DNA of 48,054 nt from JAGMXM01 sp964458325 (GTDB lineage Bacteria > Verrucomicrobiota > Verrucomicrobiia > Limisphaerales > UBA1319): assembly GCA_964458325.1 (NCBI GenBank), contig CAYWIM010000030.1, forward strand, positions 1 through 48,054. The letters are read 5' to 3'. This document shows, one piece after another, positions 31,982 to 41,127 of this stretch (position 1 is its first letter; every line of letters starts with the position of its first letter). Both the position numbers and the translations under genes were made by a program. Below the pieces are notes generated by a model, which ran no database searches, was not told where the DNA came from, and saw only the letters and a program-made list of their open reading frames with translations.

Positions 31982-34344
31982 CGAGGGGTGTTGGGATCCG
32001 CGCTCGAGGCAGCGGCTCGGGCCGGGCTGTAGGGATCGGCGAACTCGCCTGCGAGCCAGCCCAGGTATTCCTCGAGGTTTGTGTAGCCGTCCCGGTCGCG
32101 ATCGAGCGCGCCGTCGGCAGCATTGGCGGGATCGAGGCCCGCGCGCTTCTCCCAGTCATCGGCCATTCCGTCCCGGTCCGCGTCCCAATCCGGCCCACGC
32201 CGGATCTCGGGATAGTGCTCCCACCCGCCGACGTCCTCCTGCGAATCGGGCAGGCCGGGCAGACCTGTCCGGCTGCCCGTGTAGCGCGATGTGCCATCGC
32301 GCGTTTCCTGGATCACCCGCCGGTCGTGGTCATCGAGGATCGGGCGGTTGCATCCGACGTTGGCCAGGACATCCGCGCAGGCCTCCTTCGCGGTCTGAGC
32401 CCGCACGTGCGGCTCGAAGAAAGGCTCGCGAACGATGAATCGTTCGTAGGGCTCGGGCTGGGTGACTCCTTCGAGCGGATTCTCGGGGCCATAGCGGCCC
32501 TCCATGACGTTCCCTGCGACGAAATACATCTGCGGCCCGAATCCCTCGATATTGTTGCGCTCCGGATTAAGGACATAGAAGTATTTCGAGGCGGGGCCGG
32601 GCTTGTAGTAATTATTGACGAACTGGACCTGAGCGGCCCCGCCATCGGTGGTCCGGTGTTTCCAGTTGTAGACGACATTGTTGCGGATATCGAGGCGGCC
32701 GGTGTGGCGTCCGCCCTGGTTGAGCCCGCCGGCCAGGCTCCAGTTGCGGCCGGCGCAGTGGGCCAGAAGATTGTGGTGAAAGCTGCCGATCATCCCGCTG
32801 ATGCTCGCCGCATAGCCGTGCTGAGCGCCCGCCGGATAATTCTTGTGGCCCGCGGCGTTGAGCGCCTCCGACAGGAGCGAGCGCTGCAGCGTGATGTTCT
32901 TGGCGCCGCGCGAGCTGAAGGCCTCGTCCTGCGACCAGCTGATCGAGCAGTGGTCGATGATGCAATGATCGCATCCCGCCATGCCCATCCCGTCGAGCGT
33001 CACCCCCGCAACGTCCCCAGGCCGGACTCGAAGATGCCGAATGATCACGTCATGAGCGCCGAGCATGCCCAGGTTGAATTTTCGAATGCAGATGCCTTTG
33101 CCCGGCGCCGTCTGGCCCGCGATGGTCAGATGCGGATTTCGGATGATCAAGCGCGACTCGAGCGTGATGAGCCCTGACACATTGAAAACGACCGTGCGCG
33201 GTCCCTCGGCCTCGACGGCGGCTCGCAAGCTGCCCGGCCCGCTGTCGTTCAGGCTGCTCACATCGAGCACGCGGCCCCCCCGGCCGCCGATCGCGAACCG
33301 GCCGTATCCCTCCGCCGACGGGAATGCGAGGTGGCGAATCCGGAACCGCCAAACCTCGCCGCGGACGAGCATTCCGGAGGCATGCCGTTCGTCCACGCGC
33401 CAGTAGTAGGTCGACAGGTGATCCAGCCGATCCACCGTGTGCGCCGGGATTTGGAGACTCCCCTGGTAAACGGGCGAGTGGGGGAATGCCGCGGCTGCTT
33501 GAGCTGCCGCGGAGCTGTTTGTGCCAAAATAGCGATCGAATGTCCTCTTCGACGGCACTCTGGTGTTGGCTGTCGCCACCTCCGATTCGTTCGTGCCGAA
33601 GCAGAGCTCGTGCGCCACAACGCCCTTGGGGCTCGACCACCCCAGCGTCACCGCGCCTTGCTCGGCAGCCACGTGCTCATCCCCGTCCGCGGGCACCGGA
33701 CGCGATGCGCGCGCGGACGGATCGCTGGCGTCCAGCTCGAATCCGTTCAGGATGACGCCTTGGTGTTCCGAAGCGGCCGCCGGCTGGAACCCGATGACGG
33801 TTTCCCGGCCCGCCGCCGCCTCGAAGCGGATGTATGCGCAAGCCATGTCCGCATCGTTGGTCGCCCGGCAGCTCGGCTGCACACGACCCAAAACGCGCTT
33901 GCTGTTCAGGTAGATCTCGAGGGCCGGCAGCGGTTGGGACGGCGGCTGGATCGAGTTGTGGAACGTCGCCAGTGTGTGGGCGCCGGGAGGGAGATTGGAG
34001 AAGACCAGCTCGATACCGCCCTGGCTGGCCCACACGCCATCGGATGCCACGCGGGCGTCGCCATCGAGGCCGGCTTTCCACAAGACGCCGGTTAACGCGC
34101 CTCCGGCCCAACTCGGCCGCAAAGCGACATGGAAATCTCCGAAGCTGGTATGCGGTGCGGCGGCGTCGAATCGCCACTCGACGAAGTGACCAGCCCCGGT
34201 GTCGGGGCGGCCGGGGATGCCCAGGTCGACCTTGAGGGATGCGGCATGGGCGGCCAGGGCCAGGAGAACCAGACCGGCAGCCATCAGCGCCAGGAATGGA
34301 CGAGCGAAGCGCGTCTCAGACCGTAACCACCCTGCGCCTTGCAT
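31978..34344 (-). CDS. Secreted pectate lyase-like protein with C-terminal calcium-binding repeat
   Basis: A 788-residue protein from the ATG at 34344, giving a clear signal peptide (LALMAAGLVLLALAAHAA). After a β-sandwich-like N-terminal region (carbohydrate-binding or fibronectin-like, to about 340) comes a right-handed β-helix of the PL1 pectate lyase type: RGGRVLDVSSLNDSGPGSLR, FNVSGLITLESRLIIRNPHL, DHCSISWSQDEAFSSRG, FHHNLLAHCAGRNWSL and NVVYNWKHRTTDGG. Such enzymes cleave polygalacturonate by β-elimination. The C-terminus carries Asp-rich thrombospondin-3-like repeats (DWDADRDGMADDW, DRDRDGYTNLEEYL). A REP hairpin is read in frame just before them. The gene is 50 bp behind the giant β-helix gene. 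Confidence 0.84.
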   Translation of the reverse strand: MQGAGWLRSETRFARPFLALMAAGLVLLALAAHAASLKVDLGIPGRPDTGAGHFVEWRFDAAAPHTSFGDFHVALRPSWAGGALTGVLWKAGLDGDARVASDGVWASQGGIELVFSNLPPGAHTLATFHNSIQPPSQPLPALEIYLNSKRVLGRVQPSCRATNDADMACAYIRFEAAAGRETVIGFQPAAASEHQGVILNGFELDASDPSARASRPVPADGDEHVAAEQGAVTLGWSSPKGVVAHELCFGTNESEVATANTRVPSKRTFDRYFGTNSSAAAQAAAAFPHSPVYQGSLQIPAHTVDRLDHLSTYYWRVDERHASGMLVRGEVWRFRIRHLAFPSAEGYGRFAIGGRGGRVLDVSSLNDSGPGSLRAAVEAEGPRTVVFNVSGLITLESRLIIRNPHLTIAGQTAPGKGICIRKFNLGMLGAHDVIIRHLRVRPGDVAGVTLDGMGMAGCDHCIIDHCSISWSQDEAFSSRGAKNITLQRSLLSEALNAAGHKNYPAGAQHGYAASISGMIGSFHHNLLAHCAGRNWSLAGGLNQGGRHTGRLDIRNNVVYNWKHRTTDGGAAQVQFVNNYYKPGPASKYFYVLNPERNNIEGFGPQMYFVAGNVMEGRYGPENPLEGVTQPEPYERFIVREPFFEPHVRAQTAKEACADVLANVGCNRPILDDHDRRVIQETRDGTSRYTGSRTGLPGLPDSQEDVGGWEHYPEIRRGPDWDADRDGMADDWEKRAGLDPANAADGALDRDRDGYTNLEEYLGWLAGEFADPYSPARAAASSADPNTPR
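32281..32302 (+). repeat. GTAG-footed REP hairpin inside the pectate lyase gene
   Basis: GTAG (32281-32284) is followed by CGCGATG-tgc-CATCGCG, a perfect 7-bp stem, extendable by one pair on each side. It lies in frame inside the lyase gene and encodes part of the linker RDGTSRYTG between the β-helix and the calcium-binding repeats. Flanking bases 32252-32280 can form another GC-rich stem (CGGGCAG/CTGCCCG) without a GTAG foot. Confidence 0.7.
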
Positions 34345-34394
34345 CTGGCCCGGCGGCGCACCCGCCAAAATCGGAAGCAATTCTTGCACAAACC

Positions 34395-37300
34395 CTAAGG
34401 ATACGCGAGGCGGAAGAATCCCGCGTTGCCGTTGGTGCTGATCGCATTGGTGATCGTCACCGTGTTGGTCCAGACCGATTCGAACACCGTGGTCCAATTG
34501 GTGCTCAGCCCGATGTTCAGCGGATTCTGCTGCTGCTCGAGCCGCCAGCCGGTGTATTCATCCGGCCAGGAGATCTGGGTCAGCGTGAAATAGTTGGTCG
34601 CGGGCGGCACATTCGTGCTGATCGTGGTCAGGAAAGAGACCGCGCAGCCAAGATCGGTTCCCGTCGAGGGCACGGCGATGATGCCGACGATGCCCTGAGG
34701 CCGGAGGTGGCGGAGGTCCCACGCCAGCCCTGGGCCCGGCGCAGCGGGATCCATCACCGGATACGAATTGGTGGCTGCGCCGGTGGGGAACAGGTCGCCA
34801 TCGTTGAGATCGTTGCCGAACAGCTTAAATAACTGTCCAGCGCTGAAGGGAGTGGCGCCGATATTGAGGATACGGAGCGTGCCGCCGTTGAAGGCCGGAG
34901 CGCTCTGGCTCGGCCCGAAATCCTGGTAGCCCGACCGCAGGAACGTGCAGGCGGGAGCCGCCGCCAGGTCCACGCGGAAGACATTGGTCGATCCGGTGGC
35001 GAACACCACCCGGCCCGGGAAACAGCTCGATCCGCTGCAACTGCCGTCCGAGGTCACCGTCGTCGTGCCAATCGCGTCTCCGCCGGGGATGAACGTTCCA
35101 CCGGTGCCGATGGTCAGGGTTCCCAGAGCGGGGGCGTGCAGCACGATGTTGCCCACGCCCATGTCCTTCAACGTCCCCATCACGGTCAACCGGTCGGCGC
35201 TGAGTGTGGCGGCGTTGATCAGAGTCGCATTCGAGCTGACCAATCCCGAGCCAAGGATGTCGAAGGATCCGGCATTGTAGAGCAGCGTTCCCTCCTCGAA
35301 TGTGAGGGTGGCAGAGCCAATGCCCAGGTTGGTCAACGTTCCGGAGGGAGACTCGAGTGCCACCGTGCCGCCGATAGCGCCGGAGCAGGTGGCAATGCCG
35401 GCCACGGTCATGCCGCTGGCGATATTTCCCGCGAAGCTCATCGTGGCGCCCTTCGCGACCGCTGCCGATCCCAGGGCGCCCGCGGTGCTGCCGATCAGCG
35501 AACCCTCGTTGACCTGGACGGAAAGGGTGGTGACGGTCTCGATGGCAAGGGTGTTCGTGCCCCACTTGGCGAACGTGGCGCTGCCCTGGAGCGTGCCGGC
35601 TCCGCCGATGGTGTAGGCGAACGCCGTATTGGTCATGGTGACTTTGCCGGGGATCAGCGTCGCGGCCGGCGACAGGTGGATGGTCGTCGGCACTCCGGCC
35701 GTGTCGTCCAGGATCACGTGATCGCCCGTGCTGAACGTCGCGGGCTGCATCGTGTCCAGATCCAGCCAGTTGGCGGTGGTCAGGTCCCAATCGCTGTTGA
35801 CAGAGCCCCGCCAGGCGAGGTGCTTGGGCGCATTGGTGTTAATGGACAGGTAAATGACATTGTTGCTGGTCAGGAGAGCTCCATTGAGGCCCGGCGGCAT
35901 GACGGGCGGGCCGAAAATCGGGCTGCCGGTGTCAAAGACGATCAGGGGGACATCGATGGACGACAGGTTGGCGATCGAGGCGATCCGGAGAGTATTGAGG
36001 GCTCCGCCGGTCACCAGGTTGGTCGTATACACATACGGCTCGGCTCGGAGGCAATCGACGTGGAGCGCCAGCGTCGATCCCTGGTAGATCGAAAGCGTCC
36101 GGAGCTTGGCATCGGCGCCGGCCAGCGTGTTCGACAGGACCAAGGTCGATCCGTTGGTGATGGTGATCGTGTTGTCGGCCGAGGCCTTCGTGATGCCGCC
36201 CACGCGGATCGTGTGGGCCAGGACCGTTCCGCCGTCCACCACGCGGAGCGTGCCCCGATTGTTCTGTGGCTGGGCGACGGTGTTGGCCGGATCTTCGGTC
36301 GTATAGCCCAGCTCGATCGAGTCATTAACCCGGAAGATGGCGGCATTGCTGACCACGATCAGGCCTCGAGTGTATGCGCGGTTGGTCTGGCTGGGATTCT
36401 CCTGGTAGCCGACGATGGCGGTGTTGACATCGAACACGCCCCGGCCGATGACCAGGGTGCAATCGGTGTTGTAATCCGTTCCGAGGGCGCGGTCGCGCGA
36501 AATGTAGAGCCGATCGACCTGGGCGTCGATCTCGCCGTTGTTGCCGCCGAAATCGGCCGTCATTTTGGTGTTGCTCCCCGCATACCCGGGCCCGCCGGCA
36601 TCGCCGATGCAGAACACCGACATCCGGCTGCCGCCAGCGCCGCGGAAATACGCGATCGGATTGGTGGCGGCGAAGGCGGGATTGAAGCTGACCCTTCCCT
36701 GCGAACCGAAGTGGGCGAAACAGAGGCTGTCGAGATAGAACTCGTTGCGGATGCCGAGCTCGAGCGTGCAGGCCTGGCTGGTGCCTAGGACCTCGTTGTT
36801 GCCCAGCTCGAGGCCGTATCGGCGAGCCGCGTTATCGCAATAATCCGTCGGATCCACATACGCGGCCCGGATCACATTGGTGCGGGCCAGGCGCACCGTG
36901 GGGGTGAATCGGCGCGGGCGGAGGAACGGCATGCCGCCGCCAAATCCGTTGGCGACCAGGTTCGAGTATTGCGGGAAGAGCGTGTAATCGCCCAGCCCGA
37001 TCCGCTGGACGTCCGCTTCGAATGTGCCCAGGCCGGACAGATCGAACCGGTGACGTATCTGGTTGTCGATCGCCAGGGCGATATTGGCCTCGGCGTTGCT
37101 GACGACCAGCCTGCCCTGCTCGCCGCGGAAGTAGACGTCGAGCTCGGCTCCGACTCCCGTCTCGTCGCGCAGCAGGCTCAGTCCTTTGCTGCCAGTGATC
37201 GAGAGGGTGCGGCCCGGGCCGATCGCCAGCGTATGATACCGGGCGGTGCCGTTGCTTTGCGAGAATCGCAGCGACGCGATTTCGAAGTCCGCATCCACGA

Positions 37301-37853
37301 TGCTGTTCGTGAAACCGTCGGCATTGTTGGTCTGCGCCCCGAGGTGCGTGAAGAGAACGTCATCGGATGGGCCCGGCGCCTGGCCGCCCACCCAGTTCCC
37401 GGGCGCTGACCATTGGCCCACGATGTTGGTGTGGCCCGTCCACATGCGGCCCGACTGCAAGGTGAGGAGGAAGACGTTGCTCGCGCCGCCCGTGGCGTTG
37501 AGCTCGATCCGGTGTTCGCCTTGGGCAATGTTCGTGGTGGCCAGGGTGAAGTTCGCGCCGCCATCGTCGGTGAATGTGGTCACATCGAGCGATCCGCCCG
37601 CCCCGGCCGGGAGGCCGGAGAAGCTCAAATAGACGGGATTGGCATAGTTCCCGATGTCGACGTAGTTCGTGATCGTGTGCGAGTTGGTCGAGACATCTGC
37701 TACGGTGACTCGGACGGGCTGGGCGCGGACCGCGACGGTTTGCTGGGCCTGGGCCCGTGGCCCGGCCAGGAGCAGCGCGCCGGCCACGCCGCCTGTCCAT
37801 GCGCTGGCGGCCGCCCTCGCCATGCCGCTCATCATCCAGTTTGGTTTCATCAT
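34395..37853 (-). CDS. Giant secreted beta-helix protein, autotransporter passenger-like
   Basis: About 1152 residues, starting at ATG 37853 (an ATG follows directly; a GGAGAG precedes). A signal peptide (AWTGGVAGALLLAGPRAQAQ) is followed by a long Gly/Asn/Thr-rich β-structure. Two blocks resemble the autotransporter-associated W-x-NW motif: GQWSAPGNWVGGQAPGPSDD (about 144-163) and SDWDLTTANWLDLDTM with GDHVILDDTA after it. No β-barrel translocator is seen; the end (NAGFFRLAYP) is a type of C-terminus frequent on secreted Verrucomicrobiota proteins. It probably acts as a surface or secreted scaffold or binder for plant polysaccharide; no catalytic motif is recognised. It sits between the prepilin-like and pectate lyase genes. 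Confidence 0.7.
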   Translation of the reverse strand: MMKPNWMMSGMARAAASAWTGGVAGALLLAGPRAQAQQTVAVRAQPVRVTVADVSTNSHTITNYVDIGNYANPVYLSFSGLPAGAGGSLDVTTFTDDGGANFTLATTNIAQGEHRIELNATGGASNVFLLTLQSGRMWTGHTNIVGQWSAPGNWVGGQAPGPSDDVLFTHLGAQTNNADGFTNSIVDADFEIASLRFSQSNGTARYHTLAIGPGRTLSITGSKGLSLLRDETGVGAELDVYFRGEQGRLVVSNAEANIALAIDNQIRHRFDLSGLGTFEADVQRIGLGDYTLFPQYSNLVANGFGGGMPFLRPRRFTPTVRLARTNVIRAAYVDPTDYCDNAARRYGLELGNNEVLGTSQACTLELGIRNEFYLDSLCFAHFGSQGRVSFNPAFAATNPIAYFRGAGGSRMSVFCIGDAGGPGYAGSNTKMTADFGGNNGEIDAQVDRLYISRDRALGTDYNTDCTLVIGRGVFDVNTAIVGYQENPSQTNRAYTRGLIVVSNAAIFRVNDSIELGYTTEDPANTVAQPQNNRGTLRVVDGGTVLAHTIRVGGITKASADNTITITNGSTLVLSNTLAGADAKLRTLSIYQGSTLALHVDCLRAEPYVYTTNLVTGGALNTLRIASIANLSSIDVPLIVFDTGSPIFGPPVMPPGLNGALLTSNNVIYLSINTNAPKHLAWRGSVNSDWDLTTANWLDLDTMQPATFSTGDHVILDDTAGVPTTIHLSPAATLIPGKVTMTNTAFAYTIGGAGTLQGSATFAKWGTNTLAIETVTTLSVQVNEGSLIGSTAGALGSAAVAKGATMSFAGNIASGMTVAGIATCSGAIGGTVALESPSGTLTNLGIGSATLTFEEGTLLYNAGSFDILGSGLVSSNATLINAATLSADRLTVMGTLKDMGVGNIVLHAPALGTLTIGTGGTFIPGGDAIGTTTVTSDGSCSGSSCFPGRVVFATGSTNVFRVDLAAAPACTFLRSGYQDFGPSQSAPAFNGGTLRILNIGATPFSAGQLFKLFGNDLNDGDLFPTGAATNSYPVMDPAAPGPGLAWDLRHLRPQGIVGIIAVPSTGTDLGCAVSFLTTISTNVPPATNYFTLTQISWPDEYTGWRLEQQQNPLNIGLSTNWTTVFESVWTNTVTITNAISTNGNAGFFRLAYP

Positions 37854-37889
37854 GCTCTCCAATCAAGGTTCCGGTGAATTTCAGGCATT

Positions 37890-38753
37890 CTAGTCGTAAG
37901 GCATCCGATCGCAGAGCCATTCGTAGTCGGCGCTCAGGCGGACTCGAGTGTCGGTCCAGTCCGTGTATCGGACGGGGGCGACCGTGCTGGGCGTGAGCCA
38001 TTTTTTGATTTCGGAATGGCCGTCGGCGTACGAAAGGCCGCCGGCTCCGTTGTGGTGGCTGGCGGGAAGGTCCCGCCATTCGTGGTTGCCAGGTGCGAAC
38101 CCTGGCCGGTGGAGAAAGATGCTGTCGTTGATGCTGTCCGGGTGCTCGTCGATCATGGCGAACGTCATGGCCGGGGGCGGAGTGGTCAGCTCGGACAATT
38201 TTTTCACGGCAAAATACTTCCGGCTGGTCTCGCTCCGGGCATCGATGCTGCCGCCCAGCGCGCCATTGAGGGTGATGCTGCGGACGCGCGGGCCGGGGTT
38301 GGCGGGCGACTTGAACTTGTCGCCGGGGCACTTGTAAACCCCCACGTTCCTGACGTAATTGGCGAGGGCGGACTGGGTGGGATCCATCATTTTAGCGGTG
38401 TTGGTGTTATCGGGCGAAGCGAGCCAGTCCATGTTGCCCGACACCCAGCGCAGAGAACCCGGATTGCCGACCATGACGTCCCCGTTGTCCGTGGCGTACA
38501 TGTACCAGGCAAGGGTGAGCTGCCGGGTGTTGTTGAGGCAGCCGATACCCTGGGCTTTGAGCTTGGCCTTCGACAGGGCCGGCAAGAGCATCCCGGCAAG
38601 AATGGCGATGATCGCGATCACGACCAGGAGCTCGATCAGCGTGAATCCGCCGCCAGTGATCCGTGCTTGGTCGCGCGGCGGGCATCCGATCGGGTGTGCC
38701 CGGCGGGCAGAACGAGCGGACGCGCTGCACGAATAAAGAACGCGAGTGTTCAT
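37890..38753 (-). CDS. Prepilin-like protein with H-X9-DG motif
   Basis: A 287-residue type IV pilin/pseudopilin-like protein. The cleavage and methylation site is GGGFTLIELLVVIAIIAILA (about residues 34-53), with the conserved Glu at +5, preceded by a long basic leader. The globular part has the pattern KAKGIGCLNN-type (here KAQGIGCLNNTRQL), WYMYATDNGD, CPGDKFKSP and, near the end, HHNGAGGLSYADGH, which is the H-X9-DG motif of a large Planctomycetota/Verrucomicrobiota family. Such proteins are very numerous in these phyla and may form pseudopili or be surface-displayed; function is unknown. The start at ATG 38753 is chosen because the upstream part of the frame is unlike protein. Confidence 0.83.
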   Translation of the reverse strand: MNTRVLYSCSASARSARRAHPIGCPPRDQARITGGGFTLIELLVVIAIIAILAGMLLPALSKAKLKAQGIGCLNNTRQLTLAWYMYATDNGDVMVGNPGSLRWVSGNMDWLASPDNTNTAKMMDPTQSALANYVRNVGVYKCPGDKFKSPANPGPRVRSITLNGALGGSIDARSETSRKYFAVKKLSELTTPPPAMTFAMIDEHPDSINDSIFLHRPGFAPGNHEWRDLPASHHNGAGGLSYADGHSEIKKWLTPSTVAPVRYTDWTDTRVRLSADYEWLCDRMPYD

Positions 38754-38960
38754 TCGGAAAGAATCGCACGACCAGTCATACGAATCCGGATCGGCCGCGT
38801 CATCGTTGACGCCTTGAAGGTCATTTCTTCGCCAAATCCATGGAAAGATAACCCTTCCTCTCCTATCTCTGCAATCCGGGAATTCCTCGCTTACTGGGCG
38901 CAATCCAACTGATCGGTCGGTCCGCCACCACACCGCTTTACATCCTGTCCGCCGACACCA

Positions 38961-39195
38961 TTTCCCTCACCCCGCGCAAGCGGGGAGAGGGCAGGGAGAG
39001 GGGTTCCAAAAAATGCTCGTCCTCCTCTCCCCATCCCTCTCCTCCATTGCCATGGAGGCGAGGGAGAAGACAATCGGCGACCGGGTGAACGAGTTCGCCA
39101 ACACGACACCTTTGCCCTTGCAAGCCGGCTTCGATTTCCCTCCCCTCGCGAGGCATGAGCGGGGGGAGGGGGACAGGAGGGCGAAGGGAGGATGC
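38961..39195. repeat. Palindromic C/G-rich repeat array (intergenic)
   Basis: Within the 466-bp gap 38754-39219, three palindromic modules are spaced over about 235 bp: CCCCGC-gcaa-GCGGGG (38970s), a CCTCC-N8-GGAGG module with flanking CTCTCCCC runs (about 39020-39066), and a CCCCTC...GGGGGAGGGGG module (about 39140-39170). The strand alternates between C-rich and G-rich, as in widespread REPIN- or MITE-like intergenic repeats. It ends 24 bp from the stop of the PEP-CTERM gene and may stabilise or end its transcript. The remaining part of the gap, 38754-38960, shows no gene. Confidence 0.6.
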
Positions 39196-39219
39196 CAGCA
39201 CGGCCGCCGCGCCCGAGCC

Positions 39220-40173
39220 TCACCCATTCCGGATTCTCAGTGCCAAGCCCGCGATGCCCAGTCCGAACAACCACAACACCGACGGTTCCGGCACCACCGA
39301 GACATCCGCGAAGGTGTAGCCCAGCCGGATTTCGTCGGCTTCGAACACCGCATTCGTGCCGCTGGAATTGAGGTTGCCCGCCTGAAGCCGCAGGGCGTTG
39401 ACAGCCGACAGATCGGCGCTGGTGAACGAAATCGCGGCGCCGACCGCCGGCTCGATCCCGAGGCTCGGATTGAACCACGCATACGCGGTGTCCGTCTCGG
39501 TGGTATTATCGACATCGAACCGGACGACCACGAACACCGTGTTGTCGGGATCGGCCCCGCGGGGCGTCGCCAAGCTCGAAGCCACATAGGCGCCGCCTCC
39601 ATACAGCGACAAGGCATCGCTTGCTCCGGCGGTATACGTGTTCGGCGTTCCGATGTTCAGTTTCTCGGACCCATTGACATTGGCGTTCCCGCTTGCGTTG
39701 GTGGTGGCCCCGGAGAAGAGCGACATCTTGGCCTCGCGGAACCCGGGCAGCCCGCCCGTTTCCGTGCGCCAGTTCTGGGACAGGAAGCTGAGCCAGAGCG
39801 TTCCGGAATCCGCCGCTGCCAGGCTGCCCATCGTGTCCGGGAGGAGCCGTTGCGAGGAAGCGGTGGTCGATGTGGACCCCTCCGGATTGCCCATGACCAC
39901 TCCGCCCCCGGTCACGGCCAGCGCGCCATACGACAAGCCGCCGCTCACGTTGGTGGCCAGAGCGGCCGAGGTGGCCGACCACGGCGTCGCCCACCCTGTC
40001 CCGCCATTCAGACCGAAAAGCTGCGATCCTGCGCCATAGTCGAAACCCTCGTAAACGATCGGAGCGGAGGATGCGGATGGCGCCGCCGCCAGTCCGAGCG
40101 CCAGCGCCAGAGCCGCCAGAAGGGAGCCAAGGGAACAACAATGAACGCGCCTGGGGAAATTCGGGGTAGTCAT
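39220..40173 (-). CDS. PEP-CTERM sorting-domain protein
   Basis: A 317-residue exported protein from the ATG at 40173. A signal peptide (SLLAALALALGLAAAPSASS) is followed by a LamG/concanavalin-like β-sandwich region (IVYEGFDYGAGSQLFGLNGG near the start; FVVVRFDVDNTTETDTAYAW, FEADEIRLGYTFADV later). The end is a textbook PEP-CTERM tripartite signal: VPEPS, a hydrophobic helix (VLWLFGLGIAGLAL) and basic residues (RIRNG). Such proteins are processed by an exosortase and usually become surface or matrix proteins; no exosortase gene is in the window. The gene lies 72 bp behind the AraC regulator gene. Confidence 0.88.
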   Translation of the reverse strand: MTTPNFPRRVHCCSLGSLLAALALALGLAAAPSASSAPIVYEGFDYGAGSQLFGLNGGTGWATPWSATSAALATNVSGGLSYGALAVTGGGVVMGNPEGSTSTTASSQRLLPDTMGSLAAADSGTLWLSFLSQNWRTETGGLPGFREAKMSLFSGATTNASGNANVNGSEKLNIGTPNTYTAGASDALSLYGGGAYVASSLATPRGADPDNTVFVVVRFDVDNTTETDTAYAWFNPSLGIEPAVGAAISFTSADLSAVNALRLQAGNLNSSGTNAVFEADEIRLGYTFADVSVVPEPSVLWLFGLGIAGLALRIRNG

Positions 40174-40245
40174 GATGATGCTATTTTCCCTCCATCCCAA
40201 TCCCGGCGGCCATACCGAATTGCCCAGCAAACTTGCACAAAAAAA

Positions 40246-41127
40246 TCACTTTGGGGGCGCCGCCCGGATCTGATCCCGGTACCCCCGGGGGCTCAGCCCG
40301 GTCTTTTTCCTGACAAACCGGCTGAAGTAAAACTCGCTCGAAAAATTCAGCCGGGTGGAGACCTCCTTGATGGCCAGGCGTTCGTCGCAAAGCAGCTGGC
40401 GCGCTTGATCGATCCGGGCGCGCTGGAGGAACTCGCGGATGCTCTCGTGCTGGCATCGTTTGAACATCAGCTGCAGGCTGGACCGGCTGGCTCCCGCCGC
40501 CGCCGCCAGCTCCGAAACGCGCCACTGCCGGCACGGATCCGCCGCGACCAGGGCGATCGCCCGCGACACCGGCGGGGGCATCTCGAGCCCCGGCGAGCGG
40601 AACACACGCCGCGCATGCAACAGCCTTCCCAGCACCTGCGTGATGCCGACGTGGATGTCCCATTCGCAGCCGGCCGGGCGATGTTTCGCCAGACGAAGCA
40701 GCGTCCGCGCCGTTTGCCGCACGAGCGCGAAATCCTCCGATTCGAGCTCGAACTCGATGTTGTCGCCCAGCTCCTCGATCCAGGCATCGAGTTCCGGCCC
40801 GCCGAACCGGAACCCGGAACCGACCACGCGTTTCCCGGCCTGCAAGCCGTCGATCTGCGGGCTGCTCCTGCCGACCAGCCAGCAGCGGGGGCCGGGCGCC
40901 AGCGCGTACGACCGGCCGGCCAACTCGACCGTGCCCCTGCCCGATTGCACAAAGAACCACAGTGCGCCCGGGAGGGGCATTGCATCGCGCCCACGGGATT
41001 TCTCGAAGGTGACAGCGCCAATGGACAGCAGATGCCAAAGCAACCGTCGCGCCCGGGGCGAAGGATCCAGGGTTAGCATTCTGGCGGAGGGGTGCGGCAT
41101 CGCTGGCAGCGGCGAATGCAGGATCAT
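40246..41127 (-). CDS. AraC-family transcriptional regulator
   Basis: A 293-residue regulator. The N-terminal part (about 20-130) looks like a cupin sensor domain (GALWFFVQSGRGTVELAGRS, YALAPGPRCWLVG), suited to bind a sugar. The C-terminal AraC domain has two helix-turn-helix units: WRVSELAAAAGASRSSLQLM and IKEVSTRLNFSSEFYFSRFV, ending with KTGLSPRGYRDQIR. The start at ATG 41127 overlaps the stop of the pectate lyase gene as ATGA, so enzyme and regulator are coupled. It probably activates this pectin locus in response to a plant-sugar fragment (inference). A start nine codons later is possible. Confidence 0.9.
   Translation of the reverse strand: MILHSPLPAMPHPSARMLTLDPSPRARRLLWHLLSIGAVTFEKSRGRDAMPLPGALWFFVQSGRGTVELAGRSYALAPGPRCWLVGRSSPQIDGLQAGKRVVGSGFRFGGPELDAWIEELGDNIEFELESEDFALVRQTARTLLRLAKHRPAGCEWDIHVGITQVLGRLLHARRVFRSPGLEMPPPVSRAIALVAADPCRQWRVSELAAAAGASRSSLQLMFKRCQHESIREFLQRARIDQARQLLCDERLAIKEVSTRLNFSSEFYFSRFVRKKTGLSPRGYRDQIRAAPPK

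Noticed and set aside
34345..34394. Longer start for the second pectate lyase, overlapping the giant β-helix gene
   Set aside because: The extra residues are shadow-like, while the ATG at 34344 is followed by a normal signal peptide.
38754..39219. A CRISPR array in the repeat-rich gap
   Set aside because: The modules are palindromes of different sequence and spacing, with no constant repeat and no unique spacers of even length.
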